Origin: Umbellularia californica
Lineage: Eukaryota > Streptophyta > Magnoliopsida > Laurales > Lauraceae
Length of the DNA stretch: 64,000 nucleotides
Direction of reading: 5' to 3'
Assembly (NCBI GenBank): GCA_028538565.1
Contig: JAPQWN010000011.1
Location: 52,860,199-52,924,198 of the forward strand
A program made the translations under genes and the position numbers. How positions within the stretch are numbered: position 1 is the first letter of the stretch; every line of letters begins with the position of its first letter. The notes under the pieces were generated by a model. That model had not been told where the DNA came from and made no database searches. It saw nothing but the letters and a program-made list of their open reading frames with translations. Below, in pieces: positions 10,171 through 21,975 of this stretch.

Positions 10171-10468
10171 AAACAAAGCTCATGCAAATATATACCTTTC
10201 TCACAGCATAATATTGATATCATGAAATTAAAGGAAAAACAATCAATTGGATGGTTCATTGGATAGAAATATGTCATTCATATATAATGAAAATAAAAAA
10301 AAATTTACACTTGACATAATGACATAAACACAGACATAAAACTATACATCATCCACAAAAGATCAAATGATATTTTCAAACAAAAGTTTCATCCTTTTTC
10401 CCAACAAAATAAACACCACCAAAAATACACCAATCATGACAAAATGTGGTGACACCAAAAGACATCTT

Positions 10469-11617
10469 CTACTCCGAATCTGGAGGCGGTGGTGACGGAG
10501 AAGGGGGGGCTGCAACATCATCTCTACTACAGTGTTTTGAAATTCTGGAGAGATATTGAAACAATTTGTTCATTGTCTTCTTGTTCTTCTTTTGCTCTTT
10601 CTTTACGTAAGCCATATCTCTCTCAAGAGCTGCCAAGCGGTCCACTGAAGAGGAAGGACGAGGAGATGGCATAGATATTGAGCCATGAGTAGGAGTAGGG
10701 GGCTTTTGAGCCAAAGGGGGGTCATCAGCTATTGGGATTTGAGCATTGGGAATTAGATTCATTTGATTCACATTAGCTGGTGATAATGGAGTTTTGAATA
10801 TTGGTTGCTCCCTAGAAGGCTTGGGTAACCCAAATGAGAATGCCAATTGAGTCATCAAATAACCAAATGGTATTGCATTTTTCTGGCCTACGGTGTTATG
10901 AAATTTGATGATCATATGACAGATAATGGAGGGCAAGCATATGGGTGTACTTGTAACCACCTTGGAAAAAAGATTACCCATGTAGGCTGTAAGTTCAGTC
11001 CTATTTCCCATCCTAAGATAGACATTATATGTGAAGCAATGATGAATAATCCTATAAATGGGAAAGAGAGAATTTAGGGTGAGATGATGTTTTCGTTTAT
11101 CCCAAGGGGCATTGAAACCACAAATGTCCTTGGTATCCTGGGTTTTCTCACCTTCATTAGGGGAATCTGATACCAATGTAATTCCATTCGGGGTGCAAGG
11201 TATCCTCATAATGTTCCCTATCCTCTCAGGTGTGATTTCTTCATTCCTATCTTCGAAGGAGATAGTAAAAGAACAGGTATTTTCCCCAATGTGTGTGCCG
11301 GAGATCGATGCGTACATAGATCTCACCAATGTGGGATAGGCATCTCCACCCCAATGAAGAATTCCATCCCATCCAACTCTATGAACTACTCCCATCAAGT
11401 CATGGTTCTTGATTTGATTCACTAACATTCTCCGTTCCATTGCTATAGACCTATTCCTCAATAATTGCAAAGTGTTCACATCAACCCTCAGTTCTATGGA
11501 TGGTGGTGGAGGGGATTCACAAAAATCTGAGTGCTCATCTATTGGCCTACTGGATGTGGCGGTGGCCTTTCCCTTTTTAGAGGGCCTAGGTATGACTTTT
11601 TTCATCCTTGGAGGCAT
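10469..11617 (-). CDS. Putative plant transposon protein (Transposase_32-like) carried in Copia-2
   Basis: The 382-residue protein starts MPPRMKKVIPRPSKKG (basic N-terminus). Residues about 80-260 show features I associate with the Pfam family called putative plant transposon protein: YPTLVRSMYASI near residue 95, an ITPERIGNIMRIP segment, then LNSLFPIYRIIHH and ICLPSIICHMIIKF, ending with PFGYLMTQLAFSFG. A proline-rich linker and a short lysine-rich coiled coil (about 325-360) follow. No catalytic motif is visible and the biochemical role is unknown. It sits in the same orientation as gag between gag and the 3-prime LTR, the place where Sireviruses may carry an envelope-like ORF. Copia-1 has no such gene at this place. 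Domain assignment is from memory. Confidence 0.65.
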   Translation of the reverse strand: MPPRMKKVIPRPSKKGKATATSSRPIDEHSDFCESPPPPSIELRVDVNTLQLLRNRSIAMERRMLVNQIKNHDLMGVVHRVGWDGILHWGGDAYPTLVRSMYASISGTHIGENTCSFTISFEDRNEEITPERIGNIMRIPCTPNGITLVSDSPNEGEKTQDTKDICGFNAPWDKRKHHLTLNSLFPIYRIIHHCFTYNVYLRMGNRTELTAYMGNLFSKVVTSTPICLPSIICHMIIKFHNTVGQKNAIPFGYLMTQLAFSFGLPKPSREQPIFKTPLSPANVNQMNLIPNAQIPIADDPPLAQKPPTPTHGSISMPSPRPSSSVDRLAALERDMAYVKKEQKKNKKTMNKLFQYLSRISKHCSRDDVAAPPSPSPPPPDSE

Positions 11618-12288
11618 GATGGTTGGGCAAGATAGAATTTTTTTTTTTAATGTGAATTAGTTGAAGTCTTCTTCCCAATGCTCAAAAGGTAAGAGAGTCA
11701 CTGAAGATTATGCAGATTTTGGTTGTGACAAATCGTCAAACACTTAGTGTGCAGACAAAGAGAATGAGAGCACAGTTGGCTGTGTATGCCCCAAAAATGG
11801 ATCACAATTCCTACAATATTTGCAAATATACCATAATGACCATAAATAACCATACATTCCAAGAAAATTTGAAAAATGGAAATTTGGGAATTTTTGGATA
11901 AAACAGTCACCTTGATCCTAGGGGAAAACGGACTGATCCAAGGTTGGAAGAGCTGGCTCTTTTGTTGACGATGATTCCCTTGAAGAAATCAGAAAATGCT
12001 TGCAAGAGACCAGAGAAAATGGCCAAAGCTTGATCCACGGTTTCACAGTCGTCTGACAATGCCATGAGGCTCCAACAATGACGAGGGAGATGAAGACGAC
12101 GAAGCCCTTGCTTGGAAGATGATCGAAGAACGATTTTGATCGGATTGGAAGATGTTTTTCCAGCAATAGGAAGGAGATTTGAGGATTGGAGACTGAGAAT
12201 ACTCGTCTAGGGCATGAAAAGGGGGACGACGATGAATAGTGAAGTGAGTTTTCATTCTGCGCGCAGGGATTTATTCGTCCCTGAGAGT
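11618..12288 (-). other. Leader region upstream of the Transposase_32-like ORF
   Basis: About 670 bp between the extra ORF and the motif cluster at 12289-12400. It is pyrimidine-rich on the sense (minus) strand around 12050-12250, as plant 5-prime untranslated regions often are, and has only short frames without recognisable domains. No clear TATA box was found. Confidence 0.4.
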
Positions 12289-12400
12289 TGTCGGTTAGCC
12301 GACAACTTAAGTTCGGTTGACTGAACTTAGCAGAATGGGTCTGCAGAAGGGAGACTTCCTTTTACTGTCGGTTAGCCGACAGATGAAGTTCGGTTAGCCG
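12289..12400. promoter_or_regulatory. Cluster of TGTCGGTTAGCCGACA-type palindromes upstream of the extra ORF
   Basis: Two palindromes, TTGTCGGTTAGCCGACAA near 12288 and CTGTCGGTTAGCCGACAG near 12368, plus degenerate TTCGGTTAGCCGAA and TTCGGTTGACTGAA. They give four RCCGAC cores, the same motif class that fills the LTRs of this family, here in internal non-coding DNA some 700 bp upstream of the ORF start. Confidence 0.6.
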
Positions 12401-12673
12401 AACTCTGCAGATATCACCATGAGGTTACCACATCTGATTTTTGACTTATGATAACTACTAAAAGGATTTTTTTTTGTTTTAAACAAAAATCATTTAACAC
12501 ATGCATTACCTTTGAAGTTTACATTTTGAAAAAGATAATGCATAGTTGTATGTTTTAAAGCAATCTCTCAAAAACATAGAATTCAAGCAACTAGAGAAGA
12601 TTATTATCTAGATTTAGGACCAACATAAGATTTAACTAATAGAGATGGGTTGGTCTAATCTAAACACTAGTCC

Positions 12674-14212
12674 TTAATTTTTATCTAACATTCTAACCTT
12701 AGGTTTCCATCTAAGGTCTTGAACCTTTAAGCCTATGTTTGATATTCCACCAACAAAAGGAGATAATTTTTCAATTTTAGTATATTTGTCATCAATTCTT
12801 GGTTTGACAATTTTATAACGATGATTAGTCCTTGGTGGTTGGTGATGATTTCTTTTAACTTTTCCTCCTTCTTTTTGCATTTTGAATTTTAATTTCAACT
12901 TTTCAACCTTTTTCAAAATTTCTTTCATTTCTAAGGTTAAAGGAGGTAAAGTGAGAGGTTTCTTGTTGTTAGATTTAATTTGATAACTTTGGACTTGTTT
13001 GGTCCTTTTCAAATCTATCTTAGGAGACTCTTGTTGAATAGATTTGACTTGTTTAAATTTTCTAGAGTCTTTCTTTGCTTCAAATGTCTTTCCCTTCATA
13101 AAATTTGAATTTTCCTTTTTAGATTCATAGATGGTTTTAGACAAATGACTTCTTCTTAGTTTGCACTCAAATTTGAAATGCCCTTCATTACCACAATAAT
13201 GACATTTTTGTGTGGGCATCTTAGTGTGAGTGCTAGAGAGAGAGGACTCACCTTTCACAAAGGTGTTGGTGAATTTAGGACCATGTGAAGTATACTTATT
13301 AAATCCAAGGCCCGTCCTATCTCCTTGAGATTTACCCAATCTAAATAGTTTTTCAAATTTTTCTTCACCTTGGGTAAATTTGCACTCATACTTATGTTTG
13401 TGGGACTCAAGTTGAGTGACTTGGTTTTTAAGAATTGAATTTTCATTTATAGCTTTTATTAGTTTAAATTCAATTCCATTACACTTGTTTACCTTTTCAT
13501 AAGCAAGTTTCAATTCAAGTTTTAGTTCATTCACATTAGATCTAAGTTGTAAATTTTTTAACTCACTTTGAGTTTTTGATAAATTTTCTTTGATGATTAT
13601 TAACTTGGATTCTAAATTAGAGATGTCTTCAACTTGATTTTTCACATGATCACTTATATTTGTGTTTTTTTTAAGAAGATTATCACAACTTATCTTAGAT
13701 ATATTTAACTCTTCTTGTACCTTTGATAAGTTATCCATAGAAAATTTTAATTTTGATTCTAGATGGATAATGTTTTTATCTTGTCTTTTTATTGTATCTC
13801 TTAAGCTCAAATTTTCTTTCTTTAGCTCATCATTATTTGTTTCAATTTCATTTTGTTCATTTTGAGCATTAGACAAGTTGTGTAAAGTGATCATAAACTT
13901 AGAGTTTAGGCATTGTATAACTTCATCTTTCTCTCTAAGTTCATCTTTTGAAGTGACTAATTCTTTGTTTAGTCTTTTAGATTCTACTTTTAACTTATTA
14001 TGATTTTTAACAAGCTTTAAGTATAAGGTATACAAATCATCATATGCTTGTTGAAGATCATCTTGATTTTCATTTTCTTCTTCACTTGATTCAAGTTGAT
14101 ATTCATTATGTTCAAGATTTGAATCTCCAATGGATGGAAGAAGGTGACTAGGAGAATCTACAAGGGAATCTACACACTCTATCTTAGTGGAATCCATTCT
14201 AATGATTTTCAA
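12674..14212 (-). CDS. Copia-2 gag-like protein (coiled coil plus zinc knuckle)
   Basis: 512 residues starting MKIIRMDST, about 90 bp inside the primer site. An acidic segment (about 35-55, SSEEENENQDD) leads into a long heptad-rich coiled coil (about 55-270), then a CCHC knuckle CHYCGNEGHFKFEC (spacing CX2CX4HX4C, near residue 340) and a lysine-rich C-terminus. It is closely similar throughout to the Copia-1 protein at 51228-52670. Usual copia gag proteins start with a UBN2-type capsid domain; that part is absent, so this looks like only the C-terminal half of a gag fused to the leader. The knuckle suggests RNA binding in a virus-like particle supplied by another element. Confidence 0.85.
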   Translation of the reverse strand: MKIIRMDSTKIECVDSLVDSPSHLLPSIGDSNLEHNEYQLESSEEENENQDDLQQAYDDLYTLYLKLVKNHNKLKVESKRLNKELVTSKDELREKDEVIQCLNSKFMITLHNLSNAQNEQNEIETNNDELKKENLSLRDTIKRQDKNIIHLESKLKFSMDNLSKVQEELNISKISCDNLLKKNTNISDHVKNQVEDISNLESKLIIIKENLSKTQSELKNLQLRSNVNELKLELKLAYEKVNKCNGIEFKLIKAINENSILKNQVTQLESHKHKYECKFTQGEEKFEKLFRLGKSQGDRTGLGFNKYTSHGPKFTNTFVKGESSLSSTHTKMPTQKCHYCGNEGHFKFECKLRRSHLSKTIYESKKENSNFMKGKTFEAKKDSRKFKQVKSIQQESPKIDLKRTKQVQSYQIKSNNKKPLTLPPLTLEMKEILKKVEKLKLKFKMQKEGGKVKRNHHQPPRTNHRYKIVKPRIDDKYTKIEKLSPFVGGISNIGLKVQDLRWKPKVRMLDKN

Positions 14213-14297
14213 GATTAATCCAACTAGGGTCTAAGCTCTAGGTTTTTACACCTAATCAAGAATTCCAAAACACTTGATCCTAAATAGAGAGCACGAG

Positions 14298-14310
14298 GCT
14301 CTGATACCAA
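14298..14310 (-). promoter_or_regulatory. Copia-2 primer binding site (tRNA-Met type)
   Basis: The minus strand reads TTGGTATCAGAGC one base inside the 5-prime LTR, the standard plant copia primer site complementary to initiator tRNA-Met. Confidence 0.9.
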
Positions 14311-14311
14311 T

Positions 14312-15270
14312 TAAAAGTTCCGGATCCTAACCCTAGAGGAGGGGGGGGGGGGGGGGGGGGGGGTGGGGTGGGGGTGAATAGGGTGAGCTACAAGTTATTG
14401 ACTAATTGTGCCAATTTTAAACTTCTTTAAAACAATTAACCACTAATGATGATTAACAAACTAAATGCGGAAGCTAAACAACAATCACCACAAGAAGCAA
14501 TCACCACAACACAAGATTTATAGTGGTTCGGCCAACGTACCTACGTCCACTACCGGCTTGTGAATCTACACTCCACCGGATTTCCACTATTTGTGCTTTT
14601 CAATAGGCTAAGCAGTAACCTCTACACTATGCTTTCCAAGGATAAGCAATAACCTTACAAAGTTGTTTTTTAAGGCTAAACAACAACCTATACAAGCAAG
14701 AGTTTTTCTTCTCTAGAGGAGTGTCTAAAACACTTTAAGAGAATACAATTAGGCTCAGTTGAAATACCTCTACTATAGGCAAATATGACAGTGAAAAACA
14801 AACTCACACAAACACTATGAATGCAAATATGTATGCTTATGAAGTGTGTGTGTGAAAACTTCAATCAATATTAAAAGTTTAAGATCAATCAATGTATGCT
14901 AAGAAGCATTCAAGGGTTTAATGCATACAAGGATTTGATTGAAGTTTAAAGCAAGTCACTTGTAATTAATTAGGGTTTTGACAAGTGAGCATGCTAAGTG
15001 TTGTTTTCAAAAACTAGTGCAACAAAGGTTTAGGATTGTGAAAACAACATGGATGATTCAAACAAATTCAACAAAACATGTTATCAAACAAATCCAAGAT
15101 TTTGACTAGAACATGTATTAAAGTTTATAAAGCAATCTTGTTTTCAAATCAAAGTGAAGAATTGAAAGGTTTAAATCAAGTTTTAAATGGTTTAGAATTC
15201 AACACAACATAGTTTATATGCTAGAAAGTATATACCAATAGTTTAGTCAAGGCATAAAACATATGTTTAA
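14312..15270 (-). repeat. Copia-2 5-prime LTR, inner segment
   Basis: Continues at 27567 after the nested Athila. Its end reads TAAAAGTTCC where Copia-1 would have TGAAAGTTCA, so the canonical terminal TG/CA is mutated. It contains a run of 23 G at 14341-14363 where Copia-1 has only about eight C on the other strand, a homopolymer expansion or sequencing uncertainty. No gene inside. Confidence 0.88.
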
Positions 15271-17128
15271 TGATGTGATCAAAATCAATCATAAAATACC
15301 GAAAGTGCACGGGTGTCTAGATGAGACAGTGGCAAGAACGGGTCGAACCCACAGGGAGCTATTAAAGAAACTTTTAAATTAAGAAAACTAATTAACTAAC
15401 AATTTAAGAAAAGTTTTGATTTCTTAGATAAAAAAAAACAACTAATTTAGAAATTCGAAATCTACCAATTAATGAAGATGATTAGAGCATAGGAATCCAA
15501 TAAGCATCCACCAATTATTTAATAAGTAACCCTAACTTGTTCCAATTTTTACTTCAAATCAAAGACAAATCAATATTTTTAATTTGGAAAATCTAACTTT
15601 TAAAATCCCTTTTTAATTATAAAAATCCAAAACTCAAGACTTCCTTCATCTCATAAAAGAATAAAAATAATTTAAGCACCACCCATCAAAAGTAAGCTTA
15701 AACCATCAAAAGATCTAAATCCTAAGCATGGCCTATCAAACCTAAGCATGAGTAGTCAAAAACTAAATTTTATTTTTAGAAATAAAAATAGAGATTCGCC
15801 TAGGGCACGAAGACAAGCCTATTAATCATTAAGCACATAATCATGGAACACAAATTAGAATTACTAAACAAATAAAAAGACAATTACTTACCTTCATCCA
15901 TAACTCTAATCAAGAAAATTAGCCCGCCATTGCAAAGAATGCTTCTTGATTTATCGTTAAAAATTGCATCTTTACAACTTCTCCTTCACAAATCTTCTCC
16001 TTCAAAATAAACCCTTGGACATGGCCCAAGGCTACAAAAAATAAAAATAAACTAATGGAAAAGAAGAAAGGAAGAGAAAAAGAAAGGAATAGGAGAGAGG
16101 GAGAGCTTTGATCGTATGGAATCTCTTATGGGTCTCAATCATGCCTCCTTTTATGCTTTTTGCAAACCCCTTTTAGTAAAGAAGTGCCCTCCTTTAGGGT
16201 CTCCTTTTTCCTTATTGGGTAAGGATTCTTTCTTGTTCTCCAAGTTAACTTCTTTCTTTGGAAAGACTTTTAAATTTGAGAGATCTCCTTACCTTATTAG
16301 GTTTCTTGATGCATACACTTTCCTTGTACAATTCCAAGAATATCTCTAAAAATTATATGATGATGTAAAGGGAATAAACTTCCCAAATATTGAGATTTCT
16401 TGCAATTCCCGCCTAAAACTGTAGCAGATAACTTCCCGAGGTCATATCTCCCTCAATATAGCTCTGATTTAGGTAATCTTGGGCTTTACGGTTATCTACT
16501 CGAAAAGAGCTTTCCAACGGTGGCTAAATTGCGCCGATCCGACACTCGGTTTGAGAGTTATGGCCATTTTAAGTTGCTGCCCCTGAAAAATCCGGGAAGA
16601 ATTATGCAAAAATGGAAGCTTCTATGTTGGCATGCAATAGGGTGTGTGGGGCCCATGTTGGACTTCCAACCATGCTTGGACTCTCTCTTTGCTTGCTTAT
16701 TTGACTTCTCTCTTCTCAAATTTCATCAATGTAGGTCCCATGTTGATTTCTCCTACAAATTGAAAGAGGCAATTTTAACATTAATCATATGTAAGAAACT
16801 AATTATGAACCATGTATGGGACCCTACATTCCTAGTGATGCACCAAAATGACTAACTTTTCAAAAATAGCACATGGTGCCAAAAATAACAAGATATGCAT
16901 TGATGAAACCAAAAACCTAATTTTGGGGTGATAAATGAGATGAGAAAAACTTAATTTCAAAAAGCCATGCAATTCAATGAATTTTGACCAATTTTGACAA
17001 TTTCTCCAAAAATATCCTCAAATGCATGTAATCATGAAATTAAATGCAATTCTATGCAGTTAAACCTAATTAAGTCCACAAATGCTAATGAAATGATGAG
17101 TTAATGACCTAGTTTTGTGGACTTATCA
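15271..17128 (-). repeat. Athila 3-prime LTR (1858 bp)
   Basis: Pairs with 25703-27561. Short open frames at 16116-16349 and 16400-16855 recur in the other LTR but have no recognisable domain and are taken as LTR sequence, not genes. Confidence 0.95.
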
Positions 17129-18573
17129 CACTCCCCAACTAGCCTTTTGCTAGTCCCTTAGCAAAATAAGAGACAAAGAATAAAACACATAAACTAATCC
17201 TAAAGAAAACAAACTAATGTAGAAAACAGAAATGAAAAACACCACTTTCGCTGGTACTCTCGACTGCATTTAGCGTATGCAGTAAGCCCTTAAACCCCTA
17301 GGTTCCCCCTAGTGGACGAGTTGTGCCTCGTGAGGGTTTACAGTGAATACACCCACAAAATTCCTTTTTTTTTTTTTTTTTGCAAAGAATGTTTAAAACC
17401 TATCAAAATTTAGGGAAACTTCTTCCAAGAGAAAATCTATAGACACTGACTATTCTTGATTCTCGGAATTTTCAAGGACAAATCTTAAATTCGGTTCACA
17501 AATCCCATCTTTTGGTCAGAAATTCTCGAAATCATGCTAATTGATCGTGCACGGTGAAGAGCATGTATACGAAATAAGCATCAAATGATCCACCAATAAT
17601 TTTCGTAAAAATAATTAATTAATTTTTTTTAAATTGAGTTCAGGGCCGCCTAAACGTATAAAAAAATAGTCTTCCTCTCAAGGCGATAATGACGGCTTTC
17701 GCACTACTGTTTTTTCAAAGGGCGCATTGTTTTCTCTGTTTTTTTTTTGCACACACATGTGACTGTGCAATGCCAAGGTCCCTTAAGCTTTCTAATTAAC
17801 CCATGTAACGAGCATTAAGCCAATGACTCCCAAACCAGATGGCTTTAGGGCACTAGGTATGAAAATACCCCTAAGGGCTTACTAACTCGGGTTAAAAAGG
17901 CTACGAACCCAAACTAGTCACAAATTTTTTTTTCTCTATTTTTTTTTTAGACTTTAACTAAACACTTTTTTTTTCTTTTTTTTTTTTTTTTTTTTTTTGC
18001 GGTCCCCAACAATAGGCAGCCCTTTTCATGTATCCACCCGTCGAACAATGAAGCTTTGTACACTAAGGGTCGATTTTCCAATTTTTTTTTATCAAAGAAA
18101 AATGAAAATCATAGCTTCACATTCAAAACCTTGAAAACGTATACAATCTGTGTAAAAGTGAGGGATCGAAATTCAGCACTTGTCCAAAAACTCTTTCCGT
18201 AAATAAAATAGTGAACCATTGTTTTCTTTTGCCCAAAATAAATATCTTCAGCCAATAAAAATTCTCTCGGACGTTTCCCTCTAATAATTTTTTTTTGAAC
18301 TAAGAAAAACGAAAAAGAAAATGTAAAATGAAAATTGAACAAACGATCACATGTCAAGTTCTAACTCACACCCCCAAACCTAAATCTAACATTGTCCTCA
18401 ATGTTATGAATGCATGTGTAATGTGAAATTGAACAATAAGGAAATTTAGAACATCTTACCATGTGGGGTGATTGCAAAAGAATGTGATCAACTAGCTCAA
18501 TTACCTTCCAAAATTGGGTTGCCTCCCAAACAGCGCTAAGTTTAATGTCGTCAGCCCGACATGACAAAAATGA
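17129..18573 (-). other. Athila 3-prime non-coding region with polypurine tract
   Basis: Next to the LTR the minus strand reads AGTTGGGGAGTG (17129-17140), a plausible polypurine tract. The rest has long T runs (17370, 17740, 17930-18000) and no ORF with Athila envelope features, although many Athila elements carry one here. A loss or non-envelope lineage is inferred. Confidence 0.65.
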
Positions 18574-19011
18574 TTAGTCCTGGTAAATTGGGTCTTCCAG
18601 AAGGATATCCTCAATGTTTTTATCCTTCAGTTCCAGAAACGGTTTCAACCGTTGACCATTCACTTTGAAAATATCCCCATTCTTGGGATTTTCAATTTCC
18701 ACTGCACCATGAAAGTAAACAGTCCTGACAATGAATGGACCAGTCCACCGGGTTCGTAACTTCCCGGGAAACAGGTGTAATCGGGAATTATACAAAAGGA
18801 CTTTCATACCTGGTTCAAATGATTTCCTTAAAATTGACTTATCATGGTTTAACTTCATTCGTTCCTTATAGATCTTGGCATTCTCATAGGCATCATTTCG
18901 AAGTTCTTCCAACTCATTGAGTTGCAATTTGCGCAAATTACCCGCAGTGGGTAAGTCAAAATTAAACTTCTTAATGGCCCAATAAGCTCTGTGCTCCAAT
19001 TCAACAGGCAA
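18574..19011 (-). pseudogene. Athila integrase C-terminal part, cut off by a stop
   Basis: 145 codons starting PVELEHRAYWAIKKFNFD, the family-typical continuation after VYGKACHL in Athila integrases. It contains RTRWTGPFIV and ends with an acidic tail. It is in the same frame as the upstream pol and separated only by the TGA at 19015-19017, so it is the C-terminal domain of that protein and not an independent gene. Confidence 0.85.
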
Positions 19012-19014
19012 GTG

Positions 19015-21387
19015 TCATGCCTTACCATAGACCAACCTATAACGGGACATCCCAATAGGTGTCTTATAAGCGGTTCGATAGGCCCACAGTGCGTCGATCA
19101 ATCGCAAAGACCAGTCTTTCCGAGTGGGATTGACCGTCTTTTCCAGAATTTGTTTAATTTGCCTATTTGAAATTTCCGCTTGGCCACTTGTTTGTGGGTG
19201 ATAAGGTGTAGCAACATTATGGGTGACAGAATATTGTTTTAACAAATGTTCAAAGGGACGGTTGCAAAAGTGAGTGCCTCCGTCACTAATGATCGCTCTA
19301 GGTGTACCAAAGCGAGAAAATATATGATCTCTCACGAACTTAATCACCACATGGTGGTCATTCTTCTTTGTTGGCATGGCTTCTACCCACTTGGAAACAT
19401 AGTCTACTGCCAGTAAAATGTAAAGATTTCCAAAAGAATTTGGAAATGGCCCCATGAGGTCAATTCCCCATACATAAAAAATTTCCACTATAAGTATAAG
19501 ATTCAAGGGCATCATGTTCCTTCGATTGAGCTTGCCAAGCTTTTGACACCTTTCACAGTTCAAACAGAATGTGTGACAATCTTTAAAGATAGTGGGCCAG
19601 TAAAATCCACACTGTAAAACTTTTGCAGCTGTCTTTTTCGAACTAAAGTGGCCCCCACAGGCATGATCATGGCAGAACGAAATGACCGAGTAATGGTCAT
19701 GATCAGGAATGCATCTCCTGATGATCTGATTCGGGCAATACTTAAAAAGATACGGGTCATCCCAGAAAAAGTACTTGACCTCAGTTAGAAATTTTGATCG
19801 ATCTTGTTTTGACCAATGGGTGGGCATCTCCCCTATAACAAGGTAATTGATTATATCGGCAAACCAGGGGATTTGAGAAATACTGAGCAATTGTTCATCA
19901 GGAAAATTTTCATTCAGTGGGACCTCATCTGAAGGCTCTAAAGGTATCCTCGAAAGATGGTCTGCTACAACATTCTCATATCCTTTTTTATCTCTTATTT
20001 CCAAATCAAACTCTTGTAGCAGAAGGATCCACCGGATCAATCGGGCTTTCGCATCCTTTTTGGACAGAAGGTATCTCAGGGCTGCATGATCCGTGTAGAT
20101 GATAACTTTAGACCCTATTAAGTAGGACCGAAATTTCTCCAAGGCAAAAATTACAGCTAACAATTCTTTTTCAGTGGTTGTGTAATTGAGCTGTGCATCA
20201 TTGAGGGTCCTACTAGCATAGTAAATCACATGAGGTAGCTTTCCAACCCGTTCACCCAAAACAGCTCCAATAGCAATATCGGATGCATCACACATTAGCT
20301 CAAATGGAATGGTCCAATCAGGTGGCTGAATTATAGGGGCTGAAGTTAGTTCCTTTTTTAGTCTTTCAAAAGATTTTAGACACTTCTCATCAAATTCAAA
20401 CGGGGCCTCTTTTGTCAGTAATTGGCATAAAGGTTTAGCAATTTTACTAAAATCCTTGATGAATCTACGATAAAAACCAGCATGGCCCAGGAATGAGCGA
20501 ATCTGCTTAACTGATTTTGGTGGTGGCAATTTGGAGATTAAATCAATTTTTGCTTTGTCCACCTCAATTCCATTATCAGAAATAATGTGTCCCAGAACTA
20601 TGCCCCTTTTTACCATAAAATGACATTTCTCCCAATTTAATACTAGATTCCGTTCTTTGCATCTTTCAAGCACAAGGGACAAATGATGTAAGCACTCCTC
20701 AAAAGAATTGCCAAAGACCGAAAAATCATCCATAAAAACCTCAATGAATCTTTCTACCATGTCAGAAAATATGCTCAACATGCACCTTTGAAAGGTGGCC
20801 GGTGCATTGCATAACCCAAAGGGCATGCGTCTGTAAGCGAAAGTGCCAAACGGACAGGTGAAGGTGGTCTTTTCCTGGTCCTCGGGTGCAATTGGGATTT
20901 GATTATAACCAGAATAACCATCAAGAAAACAATAATATGCATGACCGGCTAACCTTTCGAGCATCTGATCCATGAATGGGAGGGGAAAATGATCTTTTCG
21001 AGTGGCTGAGTTCAACTTCCTATAATCAATGCACACCCTCCATCCAGTTTGTATCCGAGTGGGTACCAATTCATTGCCCTCATTTTGAACCACTGTTATT
21101 CCAGATTTCTTTGGTACCACTTGAACCGGGCTCACCCATGCACTATCAGATATGGGGTAAAGCACTCCTGTATCGAGTAATTTTAAGACTTCTGACCTGA
21201 CCACTTCCTTCATTGCAGGGTTTAGTCGCCTTTGTGGTTCACGAGAAGTTTTTGCATTTTCTTCCAAATGGATTCTATGTTGGACCACAGATGGGCTAAT
21301 TCCTTTAATATCTGCAATGGACCACCCTATAGCTTCCTTATGCTCTTCCAAAATTTTAACGAGATTTTCCTCTTGGACAGGGTCCAA
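19015..21387 (-). pseudogene. Athila reverse transcriptase, RNase H and integrase core
   Basis: 790 codons between two in-frame stops. Reverse transcriptase spans about residue 60-270 with WRVCIDYRKLN and the catalytic FMDD in VFMDDFSVFG. RNase H follows at about 340-470 (LMCDASD, TTTEKELLAV, IYTDHAALRYL). The integrase has its zinc-binding HHCC region (HDHACGGH, CERCQK, about 570-610) and core residues in GIDLMGP, ISDGGTHF and GQAEISNRQ. The frame ends VYGKA then TGA at 19017-19015, where relatives have cysteine. Motif residues are intact, so decay is limited to the stops. Confidence 0.92.
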
Positions 21388-21390
21388 GTC

Positions 21391-21927
21391 TTAAGCTATA
21401 ATCACTGGAAGGGTTTCTAGCGGGCCTAAAAATACATATTTCAACGTATCCGGCAATTGCTTGAGTTCTAACTTAGGGGGCTCTACAATTGATGGGACAG
21501 GTGGGGAAGCAGATGGAGTCAGAATCTCATGCTTCGATTGCCACCTGGAGAAATCCATGGATGGGGTTGAGTCTAATAGTGTGTTGACTTCCTCAATATG
21601 TCCATCTACATCAAAATCACTTCCAAAGTGGGCCAGACAAGCCTCTAGTGGATCTTCAAGGTTCAAATGGGGTAAGTGATTTTCTACCAATTCATGAATG
21701 TAACTAACTTCAAAAACCCCATCATCCTCATCAGGAGGTTGCTTACTAACATTAAAAATGTTCACTTGGACTGTCATGGTCCCAAAAGAAATTTGCATCA
21801 CTCCATTCCTACAATTGATCAACGCATTTGAGGTGGCTAGGAATGGTCTCCCCAAGATAACTGGAATTTTGGGTTCAGCCCCCGATGTCTGTTTGGTATT
21901 CAAAACAATAAAATCGACAGGGAACAC
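21391..21927 (-). pseudogene. Athila protease C-terminal part and linker to reverse transcriptase
   Basis: 178 codons in the same frame as the flanking pieces, from FPVDFIVLNTK through ILGRPFLATSNALI (the second half of the aspartic protease fold) to LPDTLKYVFLGPLETLPVIIA. It ends at an in-frame TAA (21393-21391), one codon before the next open stretch. In intact Athila elements this is part of one continuous gag-pol. Confidence 0.88.
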
Positions 21928-21975
21928 AAAGTCTCCGACTTTGATAAGAACGTCTTCGACTACCCCCTTGGGGTA

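Noticed and set aside
16116..16855. Frames within the Athila LTRs (also 26550-27288)
   Set aside because: Repeated only because LTRs are duplicates; no domain and no coding-type conservation (one pair is broken by an indel).
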